64,000 nucleotides of DNA from Siniperca chuatsi (GCF_020085105.1 NC_058044.1:34746952-34810951); one strand, 5' to 3'. Positions 20,426-32,801 are shown, numbered from the stretch's first letter. The notes: generated from the letters alone by a model not told the origin. A program made the numbers and translations.

Positions 20426-21741
20426 CCCTAACAAAGCCTCTTACAGTCCCAATATATGACCGCACATGACTGGCATTAATGACTGCACAGACCACCACCC
20501 CATAGACACAATTAAAAAATAATATCTTGAAACTGTCCTTGACTACATCTCAGCAGGCCTCCAGACAACTTCAGTACAATATCTTGCATCATAATACAAC
20601 TCTGCAATTTGTCTTGTTATTTTGGCTGGAAAAAGGCTACTTAAGACTTAAATTGTAAAGGGCAGCTGGTGGCTAACATTACACCCCACAACACTGGCTG
20701 AAGGTTCGTCCAGAGGGTGGCAGTACAGAAATGCTCATGGAGTGTGCAAAATTGTAAGTGAAAAGCACGAACGTGCTTCAGAAATTTGGTGAAATCTATT
20801 TCTACTTGGAGGCATATAGACTTTAAAGGGAATCTGTACATTTGGTCATTATAAATTACAACAATGTACTGTATGAGTTATAGATTTCATGATAATATTG
20901 TGTCACAATTTTGTAATGTATGATTTATAATGAAAACACAAATTCACATGTTGAGTTTTTATAAAGTTTTAATGACTTACAATTGCAAACTGTGAACATT
21001 GAGCAGGATTTACAAAATTGTGACACAATAGAAAAAGCTAGCGTTACATTTACAGTAAATGCTTATGCTACAATGGCTGGTATTTTACATAATAGTCACA
21101 CTTTAAAATAACACATTCCTCAAGAAGAGAATTATTCTTGTAGATAAAACAAAGAAAAATATGTACTGAATGCATTTTCACTGGAAGAACATGATTAAAA
21201 TACGTTAAGAAACAGTGCATTCTGTCCTGCACTGTCTGATATGTCTCATTATGTCAGTGACTGCAAGTTTTTGTTGCTTGGCTTGTTTTGTAGATTTTGA
21301 TCTGACACCCCTCAAATAGTTCAAATACAGTCCTGGCCCTGTAACCCTTGAATTACTGTAAATTCTCAAATAACGGCCAGGCCCTTTCTTTACCTCCACT
21401 GCAGAGAGATCCAGGCCTTTATTTGAAGGCTCATATTAGAGACAGGCCTTTATTTCTAATTTCCCAGGTTTTATTATTTTATTATATTTGATCGTACACA
21501 ACAGGGTCATGTCCTACTCACCACTCTGCTGCTCTTAGTTTCTGTTTTTAATTATTAATTAGGAGGAGATAAATTCCCTGTAGCATATTTTGGCTCCAGG
21601 GCAGTGAGCTACATGTCGTCATTATCTTGCTGTTGTCTGTAAATTTCAATTGTGATTCGATTTTGAAATATAAGGCTTGTTATTTAAGTCTCTCTAGGGG
21701 TTTTTGAGACATTATAACAGAGCATGTCCCTGACTGTATGC
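20426..21741. other. Intergenic/intronic stretch between units A and C
   Basis: Apart from a perfect inverted repeat at 20896-21030, I recognise nothing. I specifically looked for a coiled-coil first exon or a short phase 1 to phase 0 exon that could start unit A and found none. The part near 21742 is probably the 3' UTR of unit C. Confidence 0.5.
20896..21030. repeat. Perfect 21-bp inverted repeat, 93-bp spacer
   Basis: TATTGTGTCACAATTTTGTAA (20896-20916) recurs as its exact reverse complement at 21010-21030. No coding content lies between. Confidence 0.9.
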
Positions 21742-22466
21742 CTACGCCTGTGGGTGGTGTCTCTTTTGGTGTTTTTTCAGGTTGCTGGGGTCAGAGAACC
21801 TCTCGGGGCAGAGCGAGCACTGGTACGGTCTCTCCCCCGTGTGGATGTTCCTGTGGATCTTCAGGTTCCAGAACTGGGAGAATTTTTTGCCACAGATGCT
21901 GCAGCCGTACGGCCTCTCTCCTGTGTGAGTCCTGAGGTGGGATTCTAAATTTGCCGGGGAGCTGAACCCTTTACTGCAGAACCTACAGATGCAAACCCTC
22001 TTCCTGGGGATTTTCTGCTGTATATCAGCGCTGCTATAACTGCCCTGACCCTGACTTTGACCTTGTTCCAGGAACTGTTGGGACCGCTGTATCTGACCTA
22101 AAACCTGATTGGGGCTGGACTCCTCTGACAGATCGATAACAGGAGGCTGCTGCTGAAAGGACACAGAGGTGTGGAAGCCTCTAGAGCTTTCGACAGCCAA
22201 TCCCCTCCCTGAGCTGCCAGGCTCTGCTCCAATGAGTGTGGTGGGCAGGTATGAGAGGGGGGCGCAGTGTGAGGACGGCCCCGGGAGGCTGTCATCGTGA
22301 CAATAACTACCCCCCCCATTAGTCCACATCGAAGAATGGCCATAGCTGACCTCTGAGAAGCCCCGCCCAGACTCCTGCAGGTCAGACAGCTGATTGGTGG
22401 ACGTTTGTGTGTTTTCATCAAATGGCAGAACTGCTTTGTAGTCATCAGTGCTTGACTCCACCAACC
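21742..22466 (-). CDS. C2H2 zinc-finger protein C, terminal exon (3 fingers)
   Basis: This terminal exon enters in phase 1 after TTTGTATCCAG and stops at TAG (21742). A Ser/Gln/Gly-rich disordered region is followed by three C-terminal fingers: CICRFCSKGFSSPANLESH, YGCSICGKKFSQFWNLKIH and YQCSLCPERFSDPSNLKKH, joined by TGERPY linkers, and a short tail HHPQA. The upstream partner is the exon at 23108-23015. It is a likely nuclear DNA-binding factor and a diverged paralogue of units A and B. Confidence 0.92.
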
Positions 22467-23014
22467 CTGGATACAAAGAGAGAGATGCTGAGTGTCAGAC
22501 TCTGTATGTTCTAGGCAGGATCAGGCTTTTCACAGGACCTCCTGCCCTGTCTATTCATCCTCCATGTCAGGAGGGACAGCAGTGGTAACAGTATATGTAA
22601 AACAATGGCTGAGAAATATTCACTGGGTTTTTTAAAAATCTGCTGCCATGAAATAAAAAAGAGGCATTTGGCACTGGTCCATCCTTTACTGTGTGAGAGT
22701 TTTGGTTTTCGTATCGGTTTGGCTTGAATGCAGCATTTGATTTTTCTATGAGAAATACATGAACGGTGATGAACTGGTATCTTATTACTGATATTTTGAA
22801 CATGTTGCAGTTCCAGTTGCTTTTCCAGTGTTTAATCTGCTTTGCCATACAGGAAGTGGGCATTTTATTTTGAAATTGATACATTTTTAGTGGCCATGCT
22901 GGGTAAGAGACAACTATACAGGCATATGTACTTTGTGTTGTAAGGGTGATGTCAGAGAAGTGTGCTCATCAGTGTGATCACTGATTCAAATGAAAGGTGG
23001 ATGTGTCCACTAAC

Positions 23015-23108
23015 CCTCCTGTATGCTGAGGCCTGTCTGGCTCAGAGTCCCCGTCACCGGCTCCACTTCCTCCACCTTCACCAGCACCACATCTGGCTCC
23101 TCTTCCTT
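23015..23108 (-). CDS. C2H2 zinc-finger protein C, exon 3-type
   Basis: This 94-base exon (phase 0 in, phase 1 out) has acceptor TGTGTGCAG and donor GTTAGT. It encodes KEEEPDVVLVKVEEVEPVTG and eleven more residues. It is the counterpart of exon 27432-27315 (B) and exon 53956-53842 (D), which share the block LVKxExVE containing a psi-K-x-E SUMOylation consensus. It joins in frame to 22466. No first or second exon of its own was found upstream before unit B. Confidence 0.85.
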
Positions 23109-23414
23109 CTGCACACACAAACAAGAGAGGAAATGTCTGTTATTACTGCACCGCAGACACAACATTGATGACTAAAAAGACACACGATAAAGAACATGAT
23201 CAGGAGAGATGCCATACAATTTTACGACCTTTGCTTGAGTGGAGAGCTGATACTAGCTTATTACAGATATATCTGTACTGGCATATACGTCAGCCCATAA
23301 GTAACAAGAAATTGCAGTAGAGAAATGCCAAAGACCTGATTGAGAAACTGTGAAAACGTTCTGCTCAGTACATACCTTGTGTACAACTCTTTAAACCTGC
23401 ATTATTTTCATCTT
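23109..23414. other. Non-coding stretch
   Basis: I recognise nothing here. Confidence 0.5.
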
Positions 23415-23790
23415 TTGCCCATCCAGCAGACACAGAGCAACATTAGCAACATTCATTTGGAGTGGTGTTTGTCACCTGATGAATGTTGAATGAACGAATA
23501 TTCTGTCAGCTCTGTGTTTGGTCTCCAGCAGCTCCTGAGGGAAACATCTGGCTCTTTAGCTGCTAGATGCTCCACTATGTTCAGCAGCTGCTCTCTGAGT
23601 CTGTCTGCTGTCTGCTGCTGAGCAGCTATCAGAGCTTTTTCATTTCATTGTTTCCAAAACAATGAGCTGAAAGATGCTAAGATGTTTCGTAGCGCTGAGG
23701 GTGACTGCAGAGTTTGGTGACACTTCTCTGTGGGTTCGGGGGGTGACAACTGGTTCAGAGGAAGCAGTTTTGCAATATTCAATCATTTAA
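23415..23790 (+). repeat. Uninterrupted copy of the repeat split at 1800/5836
   Basis: This copy contains in one piece the blocks that at the left edge of the window are separated by the gypsy relic: CCAGCAGACACAGAGCAA through CACTATGTTCAGCAGCTGC, then CAATGAGCTGAAAGATG and CTCTGTGGGTTCG. It carries no coding capacity that I can see. Confidence 0.65.
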
Positions 23791-25812
23791 ACCTGCCTTA
23801 GATTGAGAGCACTGACGGTCAATATTTAACTGTCATGTTTGTCATTTAATTTCTCCTCTTGTGTTGTCTAACATTAGGTTGCAACAAGTTTACCGTTGTG
23901 TACCAAGTGGAGCAATGAGTTGAGAACAAAATGCGACCATCAGTAATGTTTACACAAACTTAATTAAAGCTATAAATGAGCCTGTTTTAAATATATTTTG
24001 GAGATAATGAGGATCGTGACAGTGAAAGTGTGCTTTATACGTAGACAGTATGACTCATTGTATAACTGCATGAAATAAGATTTCAGCGGTTTAAGAAGCA
24101 TATTTTATTCCATAAATGAAATGTTGCATATAAAATGTGAAATATTTCAGCTATAAACAACATGAAATGTGTTACATTTAGAATGACAATCCACTCCTTA
24201 ACAATGCTCTCAAACATTTACTAGGAGAACATGGATACCATTTTCAGACCTGGCAAGTGCCTGAATACTGGACAAGACTCCAACACAAGTACTTATTTAT
24301 TCCAACCATATAACCCATGAAAACAACACTGTGTGTAACACATAGATCACTGGGCAAACCACATTTTACAATCGCCTACATATAATGGAAGTGGAACCAG
24401 TTGTTCCTGTGTGTTAGACCATTCAGTCAGTGCTCCCTCACCTACTACTGAGTGATGTTCTGTTTTAGTCTCTAACTTTGCAACTGTGCTGGCTAATCTT
24501 TATGTGACAAGACATTTTGAGCCAAAACCTGATTTTCGTTGTGATTTGGTTGAGGGGCCACAGCAGCTTTACTTAAGAGATGTGTTCTTAAAGCTAAACA
24601 GCACTGTCTGCCATGTTCAGACTCAAACCAACACTGAATGCATCTACTAACAAGTATTAAATCTCCTTCCTCTGAGCCGCAGAGCTCCACTGTTGTCCAG
24701 AAACTATTACAACACATCAGTGAGCCGCACTGCTGCACTGGGTGACATGTTCCTTCATCACCACGAACACACACACTGGAGTTTATTCTGCCTCAGTCCC
24801 ACACACACCGTCCTGCTGCCCCAAACATTCACTACAGCACCATATGTGGATTCATCCGCCGCTGGAAATAGTCCCCAACAAATGCACTGTTTCCTTCTGT
24901 TAGTCTGATAAAAACTACAGCGAGCAGCTGTTTGAGGAATTGACTGAGCCTTTTTAAACATTAAGCTTTACGTCTTCAGCAGGAACCAATGGGCTCGGAG
25001 CTGAGAGCCGCAGACAGGAACTGTCAGTACTGAGAGACGGACTGACACATTGCTGGTTTGAGTCTAAACATGAGATTTTTTTTTATAATAATAAACTATT
25101 TATACAGCACTTTTCAAAAACTAAGTTACACAGTGCATCACATGGTTGAACCAGGATTAAAACATTTCAGTAGGCAACAAAAAAAAAAAAAAAAAAATAG
25201 ACAATTAAAATAATACAAAAACAAGATGGAATACCCAAAAATAATACAAAATAAAAAACAATAATAAAACAGGTAAGACATGTTGGAAATAAAACGATGT
25301 GCTAGCATTAATAAAAAGTTTTGGGTTTTTTTAAAGAGAGTTTTAAGAAATGATTTAAAAGACGTCACTGATTCTGCAGCCTCAGCTCTTCAAGCAGGCG
25401 ATTGGGACAAGGCAGAGTATCCACTCTGGCAGAGAAGCTCCTCTTGGCTCACCTTTTGGACAGATTTGGCAATGCAAAGCTCCAGCTGTGTGCAGTATCA
25501 TCTTGGGTGGGTCAACCCAAACATGTGTATAGGAAACAGATAAATGAAACACATTTCAGGTAAACATGTGTCCCCACTTTTCAATCTAAAACCTTCACTT
25601 GACCAGAACACAGAAATACTATCATTCCAATTCATCTTATTCTTACTTCTCTCTTTGAAAGCAACGTCACATTTAAAACATGTCTCTTCTTAGCTACTGT
25701 GTGAAACATTTAGAAATCTGTTTATCAAGTTCTTAAGATGGTCCTGTGTACAAATGATTTTCCTTGTGTAGAGACTCTTTTTCTACTGGATTATTACACC
25801 CTACAGTTCAGT
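23791..25812. other. Stretch between units C and B
   Basis: I see no exon. AATAAA on the minus strand (TTTATT at 24104-24109 and 24296-24301) gives candidate 3' ends for the zinc-finger transcript that stops at 25813. A poly-A tract lies at about 25180-25197. Confidence 0.5.
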
Positions 25813-26594
25813 TCAGGTCTGTTCCCAGGTTTCCTCCTCAGTATAAATTTCAGGGTGGCTCTTTTGCTGGTGGGTTTTCAGGTTTCTTATCCAGGCGAAT
25901 CCCCTGCCACACATCCCACAGCTGTATGGTTTCTCTCCGGTGTGAACTCTTTGGTGTTTCCTCAGGTTCCCGGCCTCAGAAAACATCTTCCCACATGTGG
26001 AGCAGCTGAAAGGCTTCTCCCCCGTGTGGACGCGTTGGTGGATCTCCACCTTCTTGGGCCGGTTAAAAGCCTTGCCACAGTAGCTGCAAACAAACAGTCT
26101 TTCCTTGGTGCCGGTTCGATGGTGCACTTTGCTGCTGTCACTGAAGGGCTGGGACAGGGGGAAACTGGGGTCGTAACGACTCCAGCCGTTAATACTGGAA
26201 GAGGTTGATGGGAAATCAGCCGCTGCCATCGAGTACGAACAAGATGGCCTCCTTCCTCTCACTTCAACCCCCGACTGCTCGTCCAAAAGCTCCTCAACCA
26301 ACGAGTTAGTGCTTTTATCGTTGTCACACAGCACGTCAAACTGAGAGTCATTGCTGCCGTCATCAATATACTGGTGTGGGTTTATTGTTTCCTGCAGTGA
26401 GTCTCTGCCCTCAACAGAGGCACTAAGTTCACACTTAAGGAGAGGAGAGGAGTCACTGACCTCCACTCCTCTGCTGCTGCTGCTGCCGGGACGCCTCGTC
26501 CTGCTGCTCTGGATCTGGGGCTGCAACTGGGTGTCCTGCTGTTCAAGGCTGGGTCTCTGCCCTGCAGCTCCACAAGGAACACACTCCACCACTC
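25813..26594 (-). CDS. C2H2 zinc-finger protein B, terminal exon (3 fingers)
   Basis: This last exon of gene B enters in phase 1 after CTGTAAAG and stops at TGA (25813). It holds residues 173-432 of a 432-residue model. An acidic and Ser-rich region (IDDGSNDSQFDVLCDND) is followed by three fingers at about residues 340-418: FVCSYCGKAFNRPKKVEIH, FSCSTCGKMFSEAGNLRKH and YSCGMCGRGFAWIRNLKTH, with TGEKPF/Y linkers, and a short acidic tail. Fingers 2 and 3 are close to those of unit A. The four-exon model (39672-39378, 27784-27681, 27432-27315, this exon) keeps frame throughout. Confidence 0.93.
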
Positions 26595-27314
26595 CTTTAC
26601 AGAGACCATGTGGGGCAAAGAAAGGAGAAAAACTTAATAGATAATACTTTAGTCTCTTGATACAGACCAAATTTCTGACACAATAAATATTCACGCCTGT
26701 CAATTCTTTCATTAATCAATTAATCAATCATCAGTTAACATTAATCACCATTAATAGCTCACATGGTTCATTCATCATAATTCATTCATCGTGATGTATC
26801 TTTTAATGTGAAACGCCTGCAGGAAGTGTTGAGTTTCATGGACAGCAAATAGTGATTGACAAAAGTGACTGACAACAGTATTCAGTTAGACCCACCCTAC
26901 CTGGTAAACAAACTCAACACCCACACTTGCAATAAAAAGCAATGCAGTCTTTCTGATACACATTTGTAGTCTCCCAGCCCAACCTGAGATAACCCTGGTG
27001 ACATCATTATGACATCATGGTTTTCTCAGATTTGATAAAGCTCCTCCAAAGCCACAAGACATTATTCAACTGTTTACACAGCCTGAGTAGTACAGCCCAT
27101 TACTAGTAACTGACCATCAGTGTAAAATCAGTGGAGTGCTGAAGAAGTAAACAGGAATCTGCCTGAGCATTCAATTAAATTTTCAACACTTGATTGCTTT
27201 TCATGCTTCAGACACTCAATGATTCAGTACTCGAAAAGTATTGATTTTTAATACTAAGCCTTAGGCACAGGGTAGTCTTATACACATGTGCATAAGTAGT
27301 TTGTCTGTACTCAC
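26595..27314 (-). other. Intron 3 of gene B
   Basis: No exon or named repeat seen. Confidence 0.55.
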
Positions 27315-27432
27315 CATCATCTCCTATAAGTGGCACGTCTCCCTCTGTTTCTTCAGCTCGTGACATGTTTGCCTCCACCTTCTCCTCCTTCACTAGCACT
27401 GCCTCTGGCTCCACCAGCTCTACGTCTGGAGA
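27315..27432 (-). CDS. C2H2 zinc-finger protein B, exon 3
   Basis: This 118-base exon (phase 0 in, phase 1 out) has acceptor TTGTGCAG and donor GTGAGTAC. It encodes SPDVELVEPEAVLVKEEKVE, then ANMSRAEETEGDVPLIGDD. The VKEE within it is a psi-K-x-E SUMOylation consensus in the same place as VKVE in unit C and VKQE in gene D. It is acidic and probably unstructured. Confidence 0.88.
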
Positions 27433-27680
27433 CTGCACAACAAGGCAGGTTTGTCACTTGGTCATCAGCAAAGACCAGTTTCATATTCATGCAGCTACAG
27501 TACATGGCCTCACTCAGTACAAAACACAACCCTCTGCTGTTCACAGACAAGTTCAGGGTTAGGTTTCTATGTAGCATTGCTCAGCAGCCAATCTGTCCCA
27601 TCCCTGTATGTTTGTTTTCAATATCCATTCCTTTCTACTCAAAGCATCATGTCTCCAGTCCTCCCTTGTGGTGTACTCAC

Positions 27681-27784
27681 CTTACTCTGGATGCTGTCAG
27701 AATGGATCAGCTCGCTGGTTGCATTCCCTGCTGCAGCTCTGCCAGACCACAGATCCACATCCATCTGTTGCTCAAACACATCAT
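27681..27784 (-). CDS. C2H2 zinc-finger protein B, exon 2
   Basis: This 104-base exon (phase 1 in, phase 0 out) has acceptor TTTGTGTAG and donor GTGAGTAC. It encodes DDVFEQQMDVDLWSGRAAAG, then NATSELIHSDSIQSK. It is the only exon of this type found on the minus strand between 14700 and 39378. It could therefore serve not only gene B but also units C and A, whose first seen exons start in phase 0. Exon 2 of gene D (54211-54135) has the same phases but a different peptide. Confidence 0.78.
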
Positions 27785-28119
27785 CTACACAAAAACAAGG
27801 AAAATGTATATTTAGAAATACTGACAGTGTACATTTTAATGGTCAGTATTGACAGTGTAACTACAGTGGAAGCAGAGATAGGAAATACACAACAGAGATG
27901 GGAAATACACAACAGAATGTGTCTTGCCCACCATTAAACAGTTAAATATAAACCCAAGCATATTGTTGCTAAGGAATATTAATCAGTACTTTACTTTAAC
28001 GATCAATCAAATGACTATGTGTAACGTTTTATTACTGGGTAGTGGAGACAACCACACCACTCCAAATAAATGTTAATGTTGCTCTGTCTATTGGATGTGT
28101 AAATAGGTGTCTGATAACA
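27785..28119 (-). other. Start of intron 1 of gene B
   Basis: Nothing recognised; intron sequence next to exon 2. Confidence 0.5.
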
Positions 28120-28490
28120 AGTTCACCAGAACAGAGAAGAGAATAAGAATAAGCCGCTGATATTGTGCATCTGTCAGACTTTTTGATGGTTTCCTGTGCC
28201 TTAGTACATTCTGGATTAACTGGAGAGTCTTACGGAACTTATTTGGGCAGCCTGATAATAAGGAATTGCAATAGTCCAACCTAGAAGTAACAAATGCATG
28301 CACTAGTTTTTCAGCATCATTTTGAGATAGGATGTGCCTGATTTTTGCAATGTTGCGTAGATGAAAGAAGGCAGTCCTTGAAGTTTGTTTCATGTGGGAG
28401 TTAAATAAATCCTGATCAAAGATAACTCTGAGGTTCCTTACAGTGGTGCTGGAGGCCAGGGCAATGCCATCTAGAGCAACTATATCTTTA
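28120..28490 (-). pseudogene. L2-like LINE fragment (A family), RT thumb
   Basis: The minus strand encodes LVHAFVTSRLDYCNSLLSGC and NKFRKTLQLIQNV, the thumb region of an L2-type reverse transcriptase. It is nearly the same as 36470-36620 on the plus strand. It is a dead fragment in gene B intron 1. Confidence 0.85.
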
Positions 28491-28944
28491 AACGCTGCCG
28501 CTCCTCAAAACCCAAGACGTTCCCGTGTCTTGCTTCCCAGCTGCTGGGTAAAAGTGAAGGTGGTTAGCTCTAAGGTTAGCATCAACCTCAGACCTGGAGG
28601 AAAACGAAGTCTTCCTTGTGCTTCCTGACCAGTCTGAAAGTTGCAGCAGGAACGGTAAATACTATGCTTAAGTTACCTTTTTAACCAGATCATATTAACC
28701 TTTTATTGCCCAGAATTAAAAAGGCATCTTACCAGTAACACAAATGTCCATGAGTCCAACATAAATTCAGCCCAACATAAATAGTGCAAAAAAGAGTTTA
28801 GGGCATGTATTAGTCATTGAAATGTTGATCAGTTCAAGTAAAAGTTCAAAAGAGGTTGATAATCTAACAAAAACATTTCTAAATCAGCTCTGATCTCAAT
28901 ATTGAAATTTCCTCACTACTAAAGGGACAGCAAGCGTTCAATTA
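28491..28944. other. Intron sequence between repeats
   Basis: Nothing recognised. Confidence 0.45.
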
Positions 28945-29170
28945 GCATTGCAGTGGAGGGATGTAAGCATGTCTAAAGGCTCTGCAGTCAGGCTTGCTAT
29001 TTTCTTAGTCACGATGTTCCCTGCAGCTCAGAAGAGGCGTTCGGATGGGGTTGATGTTGCTGAGATAGACAAGTATGACTGCCAGGATGGCTAAGGTGAG
29101 AAACCTTGCTTCATTTTCCTTCCACCATTTGAGTGGGATCTCATTCTTTGGGATAGGCTCATTCCTCACC
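28945..29170 (-). pseudogene. hAT transposase C-terminal fragment
   Basis: The minus strand reads IPKNEIPLKWWKENEARFLT, then in a shifted frame ATSTPSERLF, a stop in place of Ser, and AAGNIVTKKIASLTAEPLD followed by MLTSLHCN. This is the hAT dimerisation region (PL.WW ... STPSER.FS.AG.I...R..L). Frameshift and stop show that it is dead. Confidence 0.8.
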
Positions 29171-29283
29171 ATTTAACTGTTAGTATCATCATCTAGAACA
29201 TGTTCATTGTCTTCCTCACTGTTGGTGTGCTCATCTGAATCTGAGCCAAGCTCCTCTCTCAGACTGGTGGTTTGGTACTTGCT

Positions 29284-29525
29284 GAGTCAATTCAATTAAA
29301 TTTTATTTATATAGCGCCAATTCATAACAGAAGTTATGTCATTGCGCTTTTCCTATAGAGCAGGTCTAGACCGTAGTCTTTATAATATTAATTACAGAGA
29401 CCCAACAAATCCCACCATCAGCAAGCCTTTGGCGACAGTGGCAAGGAAAAACTTCCTTTAAGAGGGAAGAAACCTTGGACAGAACCAGACTCAATGGTGG
29501 GCGGCCAGCCGCCGCTGCCACAGTG
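29284..29525 (-). repeat. L2-like 3' tail (A family), minus
   Basis: This is the reverse complement of the tail seen at 34325-34552. Blocks include GGCGCTATATAAATAAAA, GGTCTAGACCTGCTCTATAG and CTTGCCACTGTCGCCAAA. Seven such tails occur in the window, in both orientations. Confidence 0.85.
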
Positions 29526-29846
29526 TTCCACACTGATGTTGCTGTGTTTCCTGTCTCTCCCTTCGTTTTACTTGAAGTGCAAGAGCTTGAACTTGACTTG
29601 CACTTTTAGGCTCTCTCTGCTAGCAGGAACTTTAGTATGCGAAATCTTGAGTCAAGGGTAGGGCTGGGTATTGTTTAAAAAATTACGATAACGGTACCAA
29701 AACCGGTACCCTTCAAGTGTTACAGATACCAATAGAGTACTTCTTCATACCCGCCACGTGAATGGAAGCCTTCAGTTGCGTAAACAAATACATTTTGAAA
29801 GTGTTCTTTAATTTGATTTTAATGCATGAGATAAGTGTAGCCTATA
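29526..29846. other. Spacer between repeats
   Basis: Nothing recognised beyond AT-rich intron of gene B. Confidence 0.4.
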
Positions 29847-30360
29847 CAGTGGTGTGAAAAAATGTTTGCCCCCTTCCTGATTTCTTACTTTTTTGCATGT
29901 TTGTCACACTTAAATGTTTCAGATCATCAAACAAATTTAAATATTAGTCAAAGATAACACAAGTAAACACAAAATGCAGTTTTTAAATGAAGGTTGTTAT
30001 AAGGGGAAAACAAAATCCAAACCTACATGGCCCTGTGTGACATAGTGATTGCCCCCCCCTGTTAAAACATAACTGGTTCATCACGCCTGAGGTCAATTTC
30101 TCTAGCCACACCCAGGCCTGATTACTGCCACACCTGTTCTCAATCAAGAAATCACTTAAATAGGGCCTGCCTGACAAAGTGAAGTAGACCAAAAGATCTT
30201 CAAAAGCTAGACATTAGGCCGAGATCCAAAGAAATTCAGGAACAAATGAGAAAGAAAGTAATTGAGATCTATCAGTCTGGAAAAGGTTATAAAGCCATTT
30301 CCAAAGCTTTGGGACTTCAGTGAACTAATAACACTAATAAAGTGGCAGGTGACACCTAAC
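29847..30360 (+). mobile_element. Tc1-like transposon, 5' end only
   Basis: It starts CAGTGGTGTGAAAAAATG after TA, with a terminal repeat of about 210 bases. A coding start follows at 30246 (MRKKVIEIYQSGKGYKAISK, the N-terminal helix-turn-helix of a Tc1 transposase). Sequence homology ends soon after. It represents the genuine 5' end of the same family as 37493-39025 and 48776-49023, and shows that the 37493 element is not of ordinary structure. Confidence 0.85.
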
Positions 30361-30488
30361 TATGCCTCAGTGCCAATATTTGTCCATGTATCTGTGGTGA
30401 GAGTGATTTTTGTTTTGACCTCTTTGAGTGAAGCGTTCACTCTCAAGAGTCTCCTCATATTTCCTCTCCATCAGCTTAATGAAGTAAG

Positions 30489-31596
30489 CAGGGCTCCAGA
30501 CTAACTTTTTTTCACCACCGTCCTGAAAAACAATTTTAACCGTCCCGAAGTGAATGTAAACCATCATAAAATCTAAATGTTTCTTTACTTTGTTAGTATC
30601 ATCTAATGTTGTTAGTTGCATAATGTTTTAATAAAAACACCATTAAAATGTTGAGGAAATAAATAATAATAACATTTATTTTGTTGCATTCAAAGAAATA
30701 GGTTTAAAACAAAACCTGAAAAATGATCTGTAGAGTGTCAAACAGAATTTTAAAAAATTAAATAGTTAACACAATTTAATAACACAGCAGGCGTTTGTCA
30801 TGTATGTTACCACGACCACATGGCCCATAGAAACACAAACAAGTCAAGGGAGATCGATAAGACAGAACTGATTAATGTCATTCAGGCTTACATAAAATCA
30901 TATTGTGAACATACTAGCCATGCTGGCAATTATTTGTCAACTAGGAAACCTACCATGGCTTTTACCCTGTAGGCCGACATTGTAGTTTGTTTTATCAGCT
31001 GCTGCTGATAAGCGGTGCACCGGTGCACTGAAATGGAGGGCAGCCAGTGTTTAGCTTCTTTAGCTGTTAACACACCGAAGGACTCTGCTGCCCACCGGCT
31101 GCTAACAGCTAACTAGCTCTCCTCCTGCCGATTTTAACACAGATTTGTTGTTCACAATGTAGCATAGCAGGGAAAAATAATATACTCACACACAGCCAGG
31201 GTAGCGCCTGGCTAAAGTTAGCTAGCTAGTAGCAAGCAGCTGGCTAGACTGTTTCAATCAAATGATGTGTGTATGATCTGTAACCAGCGCAACATATTTG
31301 CGAGGTCCTGCCAGCCCTTTGTGACTGAGGGGTTAGACAGACCGGTACTGTGGGAACATTTCAGGATCTTCTTCATATTTTTCGTAGGTCTCGTGCTGAG
31401 TAGTCAGGCAGTGATAGTAACTATAGTAACAGCATGAGAAGATGCGATCCGCTGTAGTCAGGGCTCGGTTCAGTTTGTCATTTGCTAAGCGATAGTTATA
31501 CATACATACAAAAATCCCTTTCATCCCAGGGAAGCTCTCTGTTCGTCCACAACACATTTTCTATCGTCCACGGAACGCAATTAGTCTCGAGCCCTG
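30489..31596. mobile_element. Non-autonomous DNA element with 18-bp TIRs
   Basis: The left end CAGGGCTCCAGACTAACT and the right end (as reverse complement) CAGGGCTCGAGACTAATT match at 16 of 18 positions. TAAG flanks both sides exactly (30485-30488 and 31597-31600), a possible target duplication. There is no transposase inside. The superfamily is not identified. Confidence 0.65.
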
Positions 31597-31620
31597 TAAG
31601 AGGGCCCTGGTGAAGTGTGT

Positions 31621-32606
31621 ACTAGGCCTGCACAATATGAGGAAAATCTGCGATGTGCGATAACTTTGTTCAATATTGAGATGACAATATGACTTGCGAT
31701 AAATAAACAAATACTGAAGTGTGTATATTAGCTATACAGTTACTATATCAGGTTGGTTGTCTTTAAATTCAGAACAGGATTAGAATTAAATATAAATATA
31801 ACTAAATGTTTCTAAAGCTACAGTAGTAGCAAAATCATATAAACTCAATATCATCTAACTGGAAACAAATCTAAAATCTCAATAAAATAAATCATATTCC
31901 TGACATTAAAATACTGAGTGAAGTTTAGAAAGAATGAACACAGATCAGTCAGTATCAGTGCTTCCTCCTGTCCTCTGTCCTCCCTCTGCTGCGACTCACT
32001 ACAGGTAAGTTACCTGGTAGAGGGGGGAGGGGCTGCTTTGTCTCAGCTAAGTTTACAAGAATTTGCCAGATATTTAAGGTTACGTGGCAAACTAAGCTAA
32101 ACAGTTAGACTATATACATTCATTTTAGCTTGTTTGTGACAATTTGCTATTAGCCGAGCTAGCTCGCTGTGGTTGTGTAAAACATATGAGAGACTGCAGA
32201 CAGATTAAAATGTCGCTTTCTACATGTTCACGTTTATGCTTGTTGAACAGGTGTATTGGCTTTTTACTCGCCAAGGTTTTATTGCACTTACAGTAAAGAG
32301 CGTAGTTATCCTCAACTCGAGTAATCTTCACAGTCTCCACCACGGATGGCTCTGCTGGCTGCTGTGCAGCTTTCACCGTGTGCATGTGTGTATGTGGAGG
32401 TGCTCAGTCCGACACAGAGCAGGGCAGAGGCTGCAGCGTGATCATAAATACTACGGTCTTAGCCCCGGGGCCCTGGGTTTCCATACCCATCCCTAAATTA
32501 AATGTTTTTTCTTATTCATCGCGTTTCAGGCAGTCTTCTGCAATGTGTTTATCACACGTTTATATCGCGATGATGATGAAAATACGATTTATCGGTCAGC
32601 ACTAGT
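31621..32606. mobile_element. Possible hAT-like non-autonomous element
   Basis: It begins ACTAGGCCTGCACAATATGA followed by GAAAATCTGCGATGTGCGAT, and ends ACGATTTATCGGTCAGCACTAGT. This resembles a common fish element whose ends read AGGCCTGCACGATAT...ATCGTGCAGGCCT. The ends pair only partly, and the interior has no transposase. Confidence 0.4.
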
Positions 32607-32800
32607 GTGTATCACACTGTAAAATGGGTAAATTGCAGTGGCTATGGGTAAATGACTGTGGCCATTTAGTTACAATTTGCAACCATTTTTGCAGACAATG
32701 CTACTTGCAAATATGTCCCCCGTTTCTTGTTTTTTTTTTGTTTTTGTTTTTTTAAATTGTTATTGTATTTCATGTGAAACACCAGGAGAGAGCAAGAACT

Positions 32801-32801
<1 letters not shown>

